From the NCBI RefSeq assembly GCF_007858475.1, contig NZ_VIGX01000004.1, forward strand, positions 248,001-312,000: 64,000 nucleotides of DNA, read 5' to 3'. The position numbers and the translations under genes are program-made. Shown here piece after piece: positions 34,260 to 42,594 of the stretch; positions within the stretch are counted from its first letter, which is position 1, and each line of letters starts with the position of its first letter. The notes under the pieces were generated by a model. The model searched no databases, had not been told where the DNA came from, and was given only the letters and a program-made list of their open reading frames with translations. Source of the stretch: Tsukamurella conjunctivitidis. Its GTDB lineage: Bacteria > Actinomycetota > Actinomycetes > Mycobacteriales > Mycobacteriaceae.

Positions 34260-37139
34260 GTGCCCCGTCCGCTCGCCGCGACCCACGGTGTGTGGCGTCC
34301 CGGTCTCGGCCTCGCGCTGTGGTTCACCGACGACCTCGGCGAGCCCACCGCCGAGCCCGACGTCGCGAAGCTTCCCGCGCCGATCGCCGAGGTCCTCGGC
34401 GATCGTCGTCCCCGACGGTCCGTGACACTCGCCGGGCCCCGGGGCCGGATCGTCGCGCCGGCCCTCACCCTGGGGCCCGCCCGCGCCGGCGCGCTCCTCG
34501 ACGCGCTCTCCCCGTCCGACGGTGCCGGCGACCTGCGATACCTGCGCTGGGTCGCGAAATCGGTGGAGCGGTTCGTGGCCGCCGGGGCGGTGACCCCCGC
34601 GCTGCGGAACGACGACGGCGAGTGGATCGTCCGGTGGGCGCCCGTCGAGTCCGTGCAGTGGCGCACCTGGGTGCAGACCGCCGCCGCCGCGATGCCACCG
34701 GTGCTCCGGCGCACCGGCGACCTCGCGGCGGTCCTCGACATGACGGCCGAGCTCGCCGACCGCTCCGCGCGGCAGCGGCTCGGCGACGGCCCGTGGTCCT
34801 GGGTCGCGGCGCCCGCGCTGCGCGCCCTGGTCGACGGTGAGCCCCTCCCGGCCAGGGCGGTCGCCGACGCGGGCGCCGCTGCGGCGTGGACCGAGTGGGC
34901 CGGCAGCGTCCGTTCCGCCGAGACCCTGCTGGTACTGCGCCTGGTCGAGCCCGACGGCCGCAGCCCGGGAGAGAACCCCCTCGCGCCGAGGAGCACGCCC
35001 GGCGCGACGCCGTGGCGCCTCGAGGTCTGCCGGCGCGTCCCCGGCGCCGCGCCGGTGCGCGCCGAACCGGCGCGGATGAGCCCCGTCGACTTGGACGACC
35101 TGGCGGGCGAGCTGGCGCGGGCGCTCGCGGTCTATCCGCCGCTCAAGCGGGTCGCGCAGGACGAGTCCTCGCTGGACTTCCTGCTCACCACGGAGGAGGC
35201 GGAGGCGCTCTTCCTCGAGGGCGCGCCCGGGCTCACGAAGGCCGGCTACGAGGTGCTGCTACCGGCGTCGATCGCGACGGTGCGCCCCGCGCTCCGGCTC
35301 GTCGGACGCGAGCAGCCCGGCCGGACGGCGCTGACGGTGCAGGCCGGTCTCGCCGAGATCAAGGACTTCGCGTGGCAGCTCGCCGTCGGCGACACGGTCC
35401 TCACCGCGAGCGAGCTGGCGACCCTGGCGAACTCCGCCTCGGGTCTGGTGGAGGTGCGCGGCAAGTGGGTCCGGGCGGATCGCCGGACGCTCGCGCACGC
35501 GGCGCGGTTCGTCGCCGAGCAGCGCTCCGCGGCGGAATCGGGCACCGATGTGAGCGACCTGCTGGGGATGATCGCCGATCCGGCGGCGTTGCCCGCCCCG
35601 CTGGCCGCGGTCGACGGCCTCGGCTGGCTCGACTCGGTCTACCGGGGCGGCACCATCGCGCCCGCCGACGTGCCGGCGCCGTCGACGCTCGATGCCCGGT
35701 TGCGCGACTATCAGCTGCGCGGGCTCGAGTGGCTGGTCACCTTGTGGCGCAGCGGTATCGGGGCGGTACTCGCCGACGACATGGGCCTCGGCAAGACGAT
35801 CCAGGTGCTCGCACTGCTGTGTCACGAGCGCGAGCAGGCGAACGAGCCCGTCCGGCCCACGCTGCTGGTGTGCCCGATGTCCGTGGTCGGCAACTGGGTC
35901 GCGGAGGCCCAGCGCTTCGCCCCGGGCCTGCGGCTGCACGTGCACCACGGCGTCGACCGGCCCACGGGCGAGGAGTTCGGGAAGGCGGCCACCGCGTCCG
36001 ACGTGGTGATCACGACCTTCGCGCTGGCGGCGCGGGACCGCGAGCTGCTGTCCGGGCACCATTGGGGACGCCTCGTGGTCGACGAGGCGCAGCACGTCAA
36101 GAACGTCAACACCGCCGCGGCGAAGGCGCTGCGGTCGATCCCCGCCGCCCACCGCGTGGCCCTCACCGGTACCCCGGTGGAGAACCGGCTCGAGGACCTG
36201 CGCGCCGTGATCGACCTGGTCAACCCGGGGCTGCTCGGCTCGGCCCGCACGTTCCGCAACCGGTTCGCGCTGCCCATCGAGCGCGAGCAGGACCAGGCGG
36301 CGGTGCGCCGGCTGAACACGCTGACCTCGCCGTTCCTCCTGCGCCGGGAGAAGACCGACCCGGCGGTCGCCCCGGAGCTGCCGGAGAAGGCCGAGTTCAC
36401 GGTGCGCGCCTCGCTCACGCCGGAGCAGGCGGGGCTCTATCAGGCCGTGCTCAACGAACTGGTCCGGGAACTGCGCGAATCACAGGGCATGGGCCGGCGG
36501 GGCCTGGTGCTGGCGTCGCTGACCCGGCTCAAGCAGATCTGCAACCACCCCGCGCACTACCTCGGCGACGGCTCGCCGTTGCTGCGCCGCGGGCAGCACC
36601 GTTCGGGCAAGCTCGAGCTGTTGGCGGACGTGCTGGAGACGGTCGCCGCAGACGGCGAGCGCGCGCTCGTCTTCACCCAGTACGCGGAGTTCGCGCGCAT
36701 GCTGCAGCCCTGGCTCAGCGGCCTGCTCGGCGCGGAGGTGCCCGTGCTGGACGGTGCCGTGCCGCGCACCGAGCGCGACGCGATGGTCGCGCGGTTCCAG
36801 TCCGGCGACGGCCCGCCCGCCCTGGTGGCGACGGTGCAGTCCGGCGGGACCGGGCTCAACCTCACGGCCGCGAATCACGTGATCCACGTGGACCGGTGGT
36901 GGAACCCGGCGGTCGAGAACCAGGCGACGGACCGTGCTTTCCGCATCGGGCAGACGCGGGCGGTGCAGGTCCGCAAGTTCGTGTGCGCGGGCACGCTCGA
37001 GGAGCGCATCGACGGGGTGATCGCCGCCAAGAAGGAGCTTTCTTCAATGACCGTGCAGACGGGCGAGGCCTGGCTGACCGAGCTCAACAACGACGAACTG
37101 TACGAGTTGGTGGCCCTGCGCGACGAGGCGGTGCTCTAG
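34260..37139 (+). CDS. SNF2-family DEAD-like DNA helicase/translocase
   Basis: 959 residues. The N-terminal ~450 residues are an accessory region typical of the bacterial HelZ-type SNF2 proteins. The motor begins near residue 480: motif I DDMGLGKT (506-513), motif II DEAQ (608-611), motif III ALTGTPVENRLEDL, and helicase C with QSGGTGLNLTAANHVIHVDRWWNPAVENQATDRAFRIGQ (motifs V-VI). SNF2 motors translocate on duplex DNA without strand separation. GTG at 34260 starts 2 nt after the GNAT stop. The SWIM-protein gene begins at the base after the stop, so both are a unit. Equivalent to mycobacterial HelZ (Rv2101). Confidence 0.92.
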   Translation: MPRPLAATHGVWRPGLGLALWFTDDLGEPTAEPDVAKLPAPIAEVLGDRRPRRSVTLAGPRGRIVAPALTLGPARAGALLDALSPSDGAGDLRYLRWVAKSVERFVAAGAVTPALRNDDGEWIVRWAPVESVQWRTWVQTAAAAMPPVLRRTGDLAAVLDMTAELADRSARQRLGDGPWSWVAAPALRALVDGEPLPARAVADAGAAAAWTEWAGSVRSAETLLVLRLVEPDGRSPGENPLAPRSTPGATPWRLEVCRRVPGAAPVRAEPARMSPVDLDDLAGELARALAVYPPLKRVAQDESSLDFLLTTEEAEALFLEGAPGLTKAGYEVLLPASIATVRPALRLVGREQPGRTALTVQAGLAEIKDFAWQLAVGDTVLTASELATLANSASGLVEVRGKWVRADRRTLAHAARFVAEQRSAAESGTDVSDLLGMIADPAALPAPLAAVDGLGWLDSVYRGGTIAPADVPAPSTLDARLRDYQLRGLEWLVTLWRSGIGAVLADDMGLGKTIQVLALLCHEREQANEPVRPTLLVCPMSVVGNWVAEAQRFAPGLRLHVHHGVDRPTGEEFGKAATASDVVITTFALAARDRELLSGHHWGRLVVDEAQHVKNVNTAAAKALRSIPAAHRVALTGTPVENRLEDLRAVIDLVNPGLLGSARTFRNRFALPIEREQDQAAVRRLNTLTSPFLLRREKTDPAVAPELPEKAEFTVRASLTPEQAGLYQAVLNELVRELRESQGMGRRGLVLASLTRLKQICNHPAHYLGDGSPLLRRGQHRSGKLELLADVLETVAADGERALVFTQYAEFARMLQPWLSGLLGAEVPVLDGAVPRTERDAMVARFQSGDGPPALVATVQSGGTGLNLTAANHVIHVDRWWNPAVENQATDRAFRIGQTRAVQVRKFVCAGTLEERIDGVIAAKKELSSMTVQTGEAWLTELNNDELYELVALRDEAVL

Positions 37140-37931
37140 GTGGCGCGGAAGGCGCGCGACACCGCGCGGACGATGGGCGTTACCTGGTTCGGCCGCCGGC
37201 TCATCCAGCAACGCGAGGAGGTCACCGAGCGGCGCAAGATCCAGTACGCGCGGCGGCTCTACCAGGAGCACCAGGTGTACTCGCTCGCCGTGGTGCCGGC
37301 GTCGGTGACGGCCACCGTGCAGGGCAGCCAGCTCGATCCCTTCGCGGTCGCTCTGTCCCGGGTGCCGGGCGATGCGGCCGCGGTGGTCTCACTGCTGGTG
37401 GCGCAGGGCGCCGCGGCGGAGCTGCTGGGGGTGACCCGTGGCGAGCTGGGGCGCACTCTGGGCGAACTCGTGCTGCCCGAGACCGCCTCGGACGTGATCG
37501 TCGACTGCGCGTGCCCCGACGACTCCGGCGCCTGCGTGCACGCGCTGGCCCTGACCTACGAGTTCTGCGCGGCCGCCGACGCGGACCCGTCGCTGGTCCT
37601 GGATTTCGCCGGCGTGCCCCTCGCGGGACTGCTGGCCCGGGTCGGTGCGTCCGAACGTGAGGGACCGCCGCCGGCGGGCACGGCATCCGGGGCCGACGGT
37701 GCGCGCGAGGCATGGGAGGCCGACGAGTGGGACGCGGGCGCGGCGGCCTTCTACGGAGAGGGTTACGACCTACCGCCGCTGCCGGAGCCGACCCCGATCG
37801 ACGCCATGACGCTGCTCGACCCGGCGCTCCTGCGCATGGCCCTGCGCCGCTCCGGCACGAGGCCCGCCGACGTCGCCGAGGCGACCGACGAGCTCGCGGA
37901 GCTCTACGACCGCCTCCGCGACCCGCGGTGA
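37140..37931 (+). CDS. SWIM zinc-finger protein
   Basis: 263 residues with a SWIM-type zinc finger, VIVDCACPDDSGACVHALALTYEF (C-X-C then C-X-H), in the middle (about 120-145). A basic N-terminus, GVTWFGRRLIQQREEVTERRK, precedes a conserved YARRLYQEHQVYSLAVVPASVTATVQGS segment, all typical of the SWIM proteins that pair with SNF2 helicases in bacteria. SWIM domains bind DNA or protein. The start codon is the base following the helicase stop, so translation is coupled. C-terminal part is acidic. Role: probably partner of the SNF2 motor in DNA remodelling or repair (inference). Confidence 0.9.
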   Translation: MARKARDTARTMGVTWFGRRLIQQREEVTERRKIQYARRLYQEHQVYSLAVVPASVTATVQGSQLDPFAVALSRVPGDAAAVVSLLVAQGAAAELLGVTRGELGRTLGELVLPETASDVIVDCACPDDSGACVHALALTYEFCAAADADPSLVLDFAGVPLAGLLARVGASEREGPPPAGTASGADGAREAWEADEWDAGAAAFYGEGYDLPPLPEPTPIDAMTLLDPALLRMALRRSGTRPADVAEATDELAELYDRLRDPR

Positions 37932-38042
37932 CGTGCGGTCCGCGGGCCGGCGGCGGAGTGATCCACGCGGTACCGCGTCGGTGACGGAACCTGTCGGTCG
38001 ATGTCACTACCCTGAGGGGCGACCTACGAGGGGGTGAAGGGC

Positions 38043-39179
38043 ATGCGTTTCGTACACACGGCGGACTGGCAGCTGGGCATGACGCGGCACTTCCTCGACG
38101 CGGATGCGCAGGCCCGCTTCACCGATGCCAGGCTCGATGCGATCTCCCGGCTCGGGGCCGTCGCCGCCGAGCAGGAGGCGGAGTTCGTGGTCGTCTGCGG
38201 TGACGTCTTCGAGGACAACCGGCTCGCTCCCGGGGTGATCGCCCGCAGTCTCGACCGGATCGCGGCGATCGACCGCCCGGTGTACCTGCTGCCCGGTAAC
38301 CACGACCCGCTCGACGCCGCGTCGATCTACACCTCCGAGGTCTTCGCTCGGCACCGGCCGGCCAACGTGGTCGTCCTCGACACCCCCGGCGTGCACGAGG
38401 TGCGCCCGGGTGTCGAACTGTTGGCGGCCCCGTGGTTCTCGAAGCACCCCACCGGGGATCCGCTCACCGAGGCCGTCGCCGCGGCCGCCCCGCCCGCCCC
38501 GGGCGTGATCCGCATCGCGGTCGGGCACGGCGGCACCCTGCCGGTCGGTGCGCAGGATCAGCGGCTCATCGACGTGGCGGCGCTGTCGGAGCGGATCACC
38601 GCGGGCGAACTGCGATACGTCGCGCTCGGGGACCGGCACTCGGTCACCGAAGTGGCGCAGGGAATCTGGTACTCCGGTGCCCCCGAGGTCACGAACTTCG
38701 ACCACAAGGAGACGGGCTCCGGCTCGGTCCTCGTCGTCGACGTCCCCGAGGAGGGACCGTCGACGGTGACCGCGGTGCGGGTCGGTACGTGGCGCTTCGC
38801 GTCGCGGGAGTTCCCGCTGTCGTCCGAGCGCGATGTGGCCGCGGCCGTCGGCGCGCTGTCCGCGCTCCCCGACAAGGACCGCACCGTGGTCAAGGTGGGC
38901 TTCACGGGCACCGTCGGGCTGGCGGCGAAGGCCGAGCTGGATCGTGAGATCGAGGCCCTACGGGCGCGGTTCGCGGCCGTTGAGCTATGGGAACGCAAGA
39001 CGGACCTGGCGGTGCTGCCGGGCGAGTCCGAGCTGGAATCTCTGGAACTCACCGGCCCGGCCGCCGCCGCTGCTCAGGAACTGTTGGGCGTCGCCCGCAG
39101 CGGTGGTGAGCGGTCCACCGATGCGTCCGGTGCGCTCGCTCTGCTGTACCGGCTCACTCGCCAGGAGGTGGGTGCATGA
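38043..39179 (+). CDS. SbcD-like DNA repair metallophosphoesterase
   Basis: 378 residues. The phosphoesterase core resembles SbcD/Mre11: MRFVHTADWQLG, FVVVCGDVFEDN, LLPGNHDPLD, AVGHGG and YVALGDRHS. Two canonical positions deviate: DXH is DWQ and GHXH is GDRHS; the variant is a known actinobacterial subgroup. The C-terminal ~140 residues form the capping and coiled-coil-docking part. ATG at 38043 is chosen over GTG at 38034 because AGGGGG and GAAGGG precede it. -10-like TACCCT is near 38011. It overlaps the ATPase gene by 4 nt, a classic SbcD-SbcC pair. Confidence 0.88.
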   Translation: MRFVHTADWQLGMTRHFLDADAQARFTDARLDAISRLGAVAAEQEAEFVVVCGDVFEDNRLAPGVIARSLDRIAAIDRPVYLLPGNHDPLDAASIYTSEVFARHRPANVVVLDTPGVHEVRPGVELLAAPWFSKHPTGDPLTEAVAAAAPPAPGVIRIAVGHGGTLPVGAQDQRLIDVAALSERITAGELRYVALGDRHSVTEVAQGIWYSGAPEVTNFDHKETGSGSVLVVDVPEEGPSTVTAVRVGTWRFASREFPLSSERDVAAAVGALSALPDKDRTVVKVGFTGTVGLAAKAELDREIEALRARFAAVELWERKTDLAVLPGESELESLELTGPAAAAAQELLGVARSGGERSTDASGALALLYRLTRQEVGA

Positions 39180-41809
39180 GGCTGCATCGCCTGGCGGTCA
39201 AGGATTTCCGCGGCGTCGAGGAGCGGGAGCTGGCCTTCGCCGACACCGGCGTCACGCTGCTGCACGGCCCGAACGAGGCCGGCAAGTCGTCGATGGTGGA
39301 GGCGCTGCAGCTGCTTCTCGAGGTCAAGGCCACGTCGAAGGCCCAGCGTGTGGAGGCGGTGTGCCCCGCCCACCGCGACGCCGGCCCCTTCGTGGAGGCG
39401 GAGCTCACGGTGGGCCCGTACCGCTTCGTCTACGCCAAGCAGTACCACCGCCGCCCCGGCACCGTACTCACGGTGCTCGAGCCCACGCCCCTGCAGCTCA
39501 CGGGCGGCAGCGCCGAGTCGTGGGTGGCCGAGCAGATGCGCGCCCACGTGGACGGCGACCTGCTGTCGGCGCTCACCGTGCTGCAGGGCCCCGGCCCCGG
39601 CCAGCCCTCGCTGCGCGACAGCGCCGCCTTCGCCAAGGCCCTCGATGCGGCCTCGGGCGGCGCGGGCGAGGACGAGCCGGGTGCGGAACGCCTGGCCGAG
39701 GCCGTCGCCGCCGAGCGTGCCCGGTACTTCACGCCCACGGGACGTCCCACGGGCGAGCTGTCCGCGGCCCGCACCCGCGAGACCGAGGCCCGGAAGGCCC
39801 TGGAGGCGGCCGAGGCCGCGCTGCGCGAGGTCGACCAGGTGGTGGAGCAGCACGCGCTCGCCTCCGCGCGCCTGGCGGCGCTCGTCGATCGACGGTCCGC
39901 CGCCGCTGCGGCGTTCGATGCCCTCGGTGCCGATCAAGAGCGGATCTCCGCGCTGCAGGCACGGCTCGCCCAGTCCCGAGCGGCGCTCGAATCCGCCACG
40001 CTGCGCGAGCAGCACGCGGGCGATGCGGCCAACCGCCGACGCCGCCTCGTGGAGCAGCAGGGAATCGCCGTCGATCGCACCGCGCAGGTCCGCGTGCTGC
40101 GGGACCGAGCGCTGGCCGACCGCGAGGTGCTCGCCGCCGAGGCCTCGTGGCTCGAGACCACCGTGCACGAGCTGTCCGCCGTCTCCGCCGACCGGCGGGA
40201 ACGGAAGTCGCAGGCGCAGTACGCGGTCGACTACGCCCGCGAGTCGGTGGGGCATCAGCGCCTGGTCAAGCGCATCGAGCAGGCGCAGCTGCTGGGCAAG
40301 GACGTGGAGGATGCGCGGAACCGGCTGGCGGGGAACCCCATCGATCGCCGGGCCCTGCAGACGATCGCGGTCGCGGAGCAGCGGTACGAGAAGGCGCAGG
40401 CGCGATTCTCGGCGCTGGCCGCCACGCTCAAGCTCGAGCGGCTGGGCTTCTCGGACGTCCTCGTGGACGGCAGCAACATCGGCGAGGAGCCGGTGGAGGT
40501 CGTCGCGGGCAACGGGATGGTGATCGAGGTGCCGGGCGCGGTCCGGATCGAGGTCCTGCAGCGCGGGGAGAGCGCCGATGCGGCCGCCGAGGTGAAGGCC
40601 TCGCACAGTGCCCTGCTCGCGGCGTGCCGCGATGCGGGCGCCGCCGATGTGGCGGAGGCTCGCGAACTGCACGAGCAGCGCGAGGCCATCGAGATCGAGA
40701 TGCAGGAGGCGCGGATCGCGCTGGCCCACGCGCTCGGTGAACACACCCTGCCGGAGTTGCGCGAGCTCGCGGAGGAGTCGGCCGAGCGGATCGTCGCGCT
40801 CGAGGCGGCAGTGGACGCAGAACTCCTGGCGGTCGATCCCGAGCGGGCCAAGGCCAACCTGATGGAGGCCACGCAGGCCGAGGTCGAATCGCGCGGCGAG
40901 GAGCGGCGCACCCGCGAACAGCTGGGGCAGAAGCAGCAGGAGCTGCACCGCGCGAGCACCGATGCCCAGGTCGCCGCGGACCGACTGCAGCACTTCGACA
41001 ATCGCGCCTCGGAGCTCTCCGCCGAGCTGGAGCGGGCGCGTGCGGAAGCCTCCGACGACGCGCTCGGCGCCGCGGCCGACGAGGCTGTCGCGGCGCGCGA
41101 GGCCGCCGCCGCGGATCTCGCCGAGCACGAGCGCGCAGCCCGCGAGGCGGACGTCGCGGGCTTCGCGGCCCGGTTCGCCGAGGCGCGCACGACAGCGGAG
41201 CGGGCACGCGCGGCGGAGGCCGCGGCCCGCGAGGACCTGGCCGGCTTGACCGGGCAGCTGCAGTTGTTCCAGGCGGACGGACGCCGGGATCGGCTCGATG
41301 CCGCGGAGGCCGAGCACGTTCACGCGGAGCGCGCCCTGACGTCGGTGGAGGAGCGGGCCCGCGCGGCGGCGCTGCTGCACGAGACGCTCACCGCGCACCG
41401 CGACGCGCGCCGGGCCAGGGTGCAGGCGCCGTACCAGCGGGCCCTGGAAGAGCTGGGCCGCACGGTCTTCGGCGATCCACTCACTATCACCGTCGGGGAC
41501 GACCTGACGATCGCCTCCCGCACCGTCGACGGGGTCACCGTGCCCTTCGAGTCGCTGTCCGGCGGCGCGCAGGAGCAGCTGGGCGTCCTCAGCCGGCTCG
41601 CGTGCGCCCGCCTGGTGGACGGTGCCGACGGCGCGCCCGTCATCTTCGACGACGCCCTCGGCCACAGCGATCCGGCCCGGCTCGGCGCGATGGCGGACGC
41701 CCTCGTCGAGGCCGGCCGCAGCGCGCAGGTGATCGTCTTCAGCTGCGTCCCGGGCCGTTTCGACGCCCTCCGCGGCCGCGACGGCGTCACCGAGGTCGCA
41801 CTCGGCTAG
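39176..41809 (+). CDS. SbcC/RecN-like coiled-coil ATPase
   Basis: 877 residues. ATPase halves at both ends: N-terminal Walker A GPNEAGKS (31-38) after MRLHRLAVKDFRGVEE, and C-terminal ABC signature SLSGGAQEQLGVLSRLACA near 793 with Walker B VIFDDALGHSD near 822. The 600-residue middle is charged, Ala/Glu/Arg-rich coiled coil, consistent with an SMC/SbcC/AAA_23-type DNA-repair factor that forms a dimer with the metallophosphoesterase. ATG overlaps the nuclease stop by 4 nt. No zinc-hook CXXC was recognised in the coil. Together with SbcD-like it processes DNA ends or protein-blocked ends (family inference). Confidence 0.88.
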   Translation: MRLHRLAVKDFRGVEERELAFADTGVTLLHGPNEAGKSSMVEALQLLLEVKATSKAQRVEAVCPAHRDAGPFVEAELTVGPYRFVYAKQYHRRPGTVLTVLEPTPLQLTGGSAESWVAEQMRAHVDGDLLSALTVLQGPGPGQPSLRDSAAFAKALDAASGGAGEDEPGAERLAEAVAAERARYFTPTGRPTGELSAARTRETEARKALEAAEAALREVDQVVEQHALASARLAALVDRRSAAAAAFDALGADQERISALQARLAQSRAALESATLREQHAGDAANRRRRLVEQQGIAVDRTAQVRVLRDRALADREVLAAEASWLETTVHELSAVSADRRERKSQAQYAVDYARESVGHQRLVKRIEQAQLLGKDVEDARNRLAGNPIDRRALQTIAVAEQRYEKAQARFSALAATLKLERLGFSDVLVDGSNIGEEPVEVVAGNGMVIEVPGAVRIEVLQRGESADAAAEVKASHSALLAACRDAGAADVAEARELHEQREAIEIEMQEARIALAHALGEHTLPELRELAEESAERIVALEAAVDAELLAVDPERAKANLMEATQAEVESRGEERRTREQLGQKQQELHRASTDAQVAADRLQHFDNRASELSAELERARAEASDDALGAAADEAVAAREAAAADLAEHERAAREADVAGFAARFAEARTTAERARAAEAAAREDLAGLTGQLQLFQADGRRDRLDAAEAEHVHAERALTSVEERARAAALLHETLTAHRDARRARVQAPYQRALEELGRTVFGDPLTITVGDDLTIASRTVDGVTVPFESLSGGAQEQLGVLSRLACARLVDGADGAPVIFDDALGHSDPARLGAMADALVEAGRSAQVIVFSCVPGRFDALRGRDGVTEVALG

Positions 41810-41864
41810 CGGCTGGGAAGCCCCCACCTGCAACGATCGCCCCGCGTGTCGGCAGGCTGAGCCG

Positions 41865-42077
41865 ATGGGGTTCAACTACATGCCGTTCGTCTTCCTCGGC
41901 ATCGTCGCCGTGGTGGTCGCCGCGATCGCCGTCGCCGTGGTGCTGATCGTGAAGGCCGCGAGCAAGCCCGAACAACTCCCCCCGCGGCCTCCATACCAGC
42001 CCGGGCCTTACGGTCAGCAGGGACCGGTCCAGCCCGGCCAGCAGTCCTTTCCCCCTTCGTCGCAGGATGGTCACTAA
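41865..42077 (+). CDS. 70-residue single-pass membrane protein
   Basis: A small hypothetical protein: one helix (VFLGIVAVVVAAIAVAVVLIV, about 9-29) followed by a Pro/Gln/Gly-rich tail with PYQPGPYGQQG. No ribosome-binding site of quality and no -10 box in the usual place, so expression is less sure. It lies between the SbcC-like gene and the nuclease-fold protein. Confidence 0.5.
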   Translation: MGFNYMPFVFLGIVAVVVAAIAVAVVLIVKAASKPEQLPPRPPYQPGPYGQQGPVQPGQQSFPPSSQDGH

Positions 42078-42080
42078 GCT
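42075..42080 (+). promoter_or_regulatory. leaderless -10 box for nuclease-fold gene
   Basis: TAAGCT spans the stop codon of the upstream gene and lies 7 nt before GTG at 42088; it chooses this start over ATG at 42067, which overlaps the previous gene. Confidence 0.6.
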
Positions 42081-42087
42081 CGCGATT

Positions 42088-42510
42088 GTGGCCGGCCGAT
42101 CGCATTCCGACGAGCACTACGTCCTCGATCTGTGCGACGAGGTGCTCGGAGTCGCCGGGCACCGTCAGGCCCGGTTCGATTGGCTGCGTGGGGACGCGCC
42201 GCGCAACAGGACTCGCGGCGTTCCGCTCCCTGTTGACGGGTACTGGGAGGTCCTGGGGCTCGTCGTCGAGTTCCAGGAGGAGCAACATTCGCAGCCGAAC
42301 CGGTTCTTCGACCGGCGTGAGACGGTGTCCGGCGTCGGCCGTGGCGAACAGCGGCGGATCTACGACGCGCGCAAGCGCACGCTCATCCCGGAACATGGAC
42401 TGCGGCTCATCGTCATCGAGAAATCGGCGTTCGAGGTGAGGTCGAAGCGGATCGTGCGGGATCGCGCCAGCGATATCTCCGTCGTCCGTGAGCACCTCGC
42501 CGGTCCATAG
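42088..42510 (+). CDS. PD-(D/E)XK-like small protein, hypothetical
   Basis: 140 residues widely seen in actinobacteria but without an assigned role that I know. Conserved blocks: RSHSDEHYVLDLCDEVLG, HRQARFDWLRGD, LPVDGYWEVLGLVVEFQEEQH, and GEQRRIYDARKRTLIPEHG. The D50, E61-X-Q63 spacing in consecutive strands resembles the D-(D/E)-X-(K/Q) site of Vsr- and restriction-like nucleases. Starts GTG at 42088 (leaderless) rather than 42067. Sits after the SbcDC-like pair and before a DUF222/HNH gene, so a DNA-cleaving role is plausible, though only by fold inference. Confidence 0.68.
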   Translation: MAGRSHSDEHYVLDLCDEVLGVAGHRQARFDWLRGDAPRNRTRGVPLPVDGYWEVLGLVVEFQEEQHSQPNRFFDRRETVSGVGRGEQRRIYDARKRTLIPEHGLRLIVIEKSAFEVRSKRIVRDRASDISVVREHLAGP

Positions 42511-42594
42511 ATTTCACTTCCGACTCCACGTTCGATCATGTGTCGCCAGATCGAATATCGGCGTAGAATCGCGGTAGCGAATGGAGGTGAATCC

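Noticed and set aside
42520-42594. SOS/LexA box before the DUF222/HNH gene (CGTTCGATCATG, AGATCGAATATC).
   Set aside because: The half sites are direct rather than inverted and do not match the mycobacterial LexA consensus TCGAAC-N4-GTTCGA.
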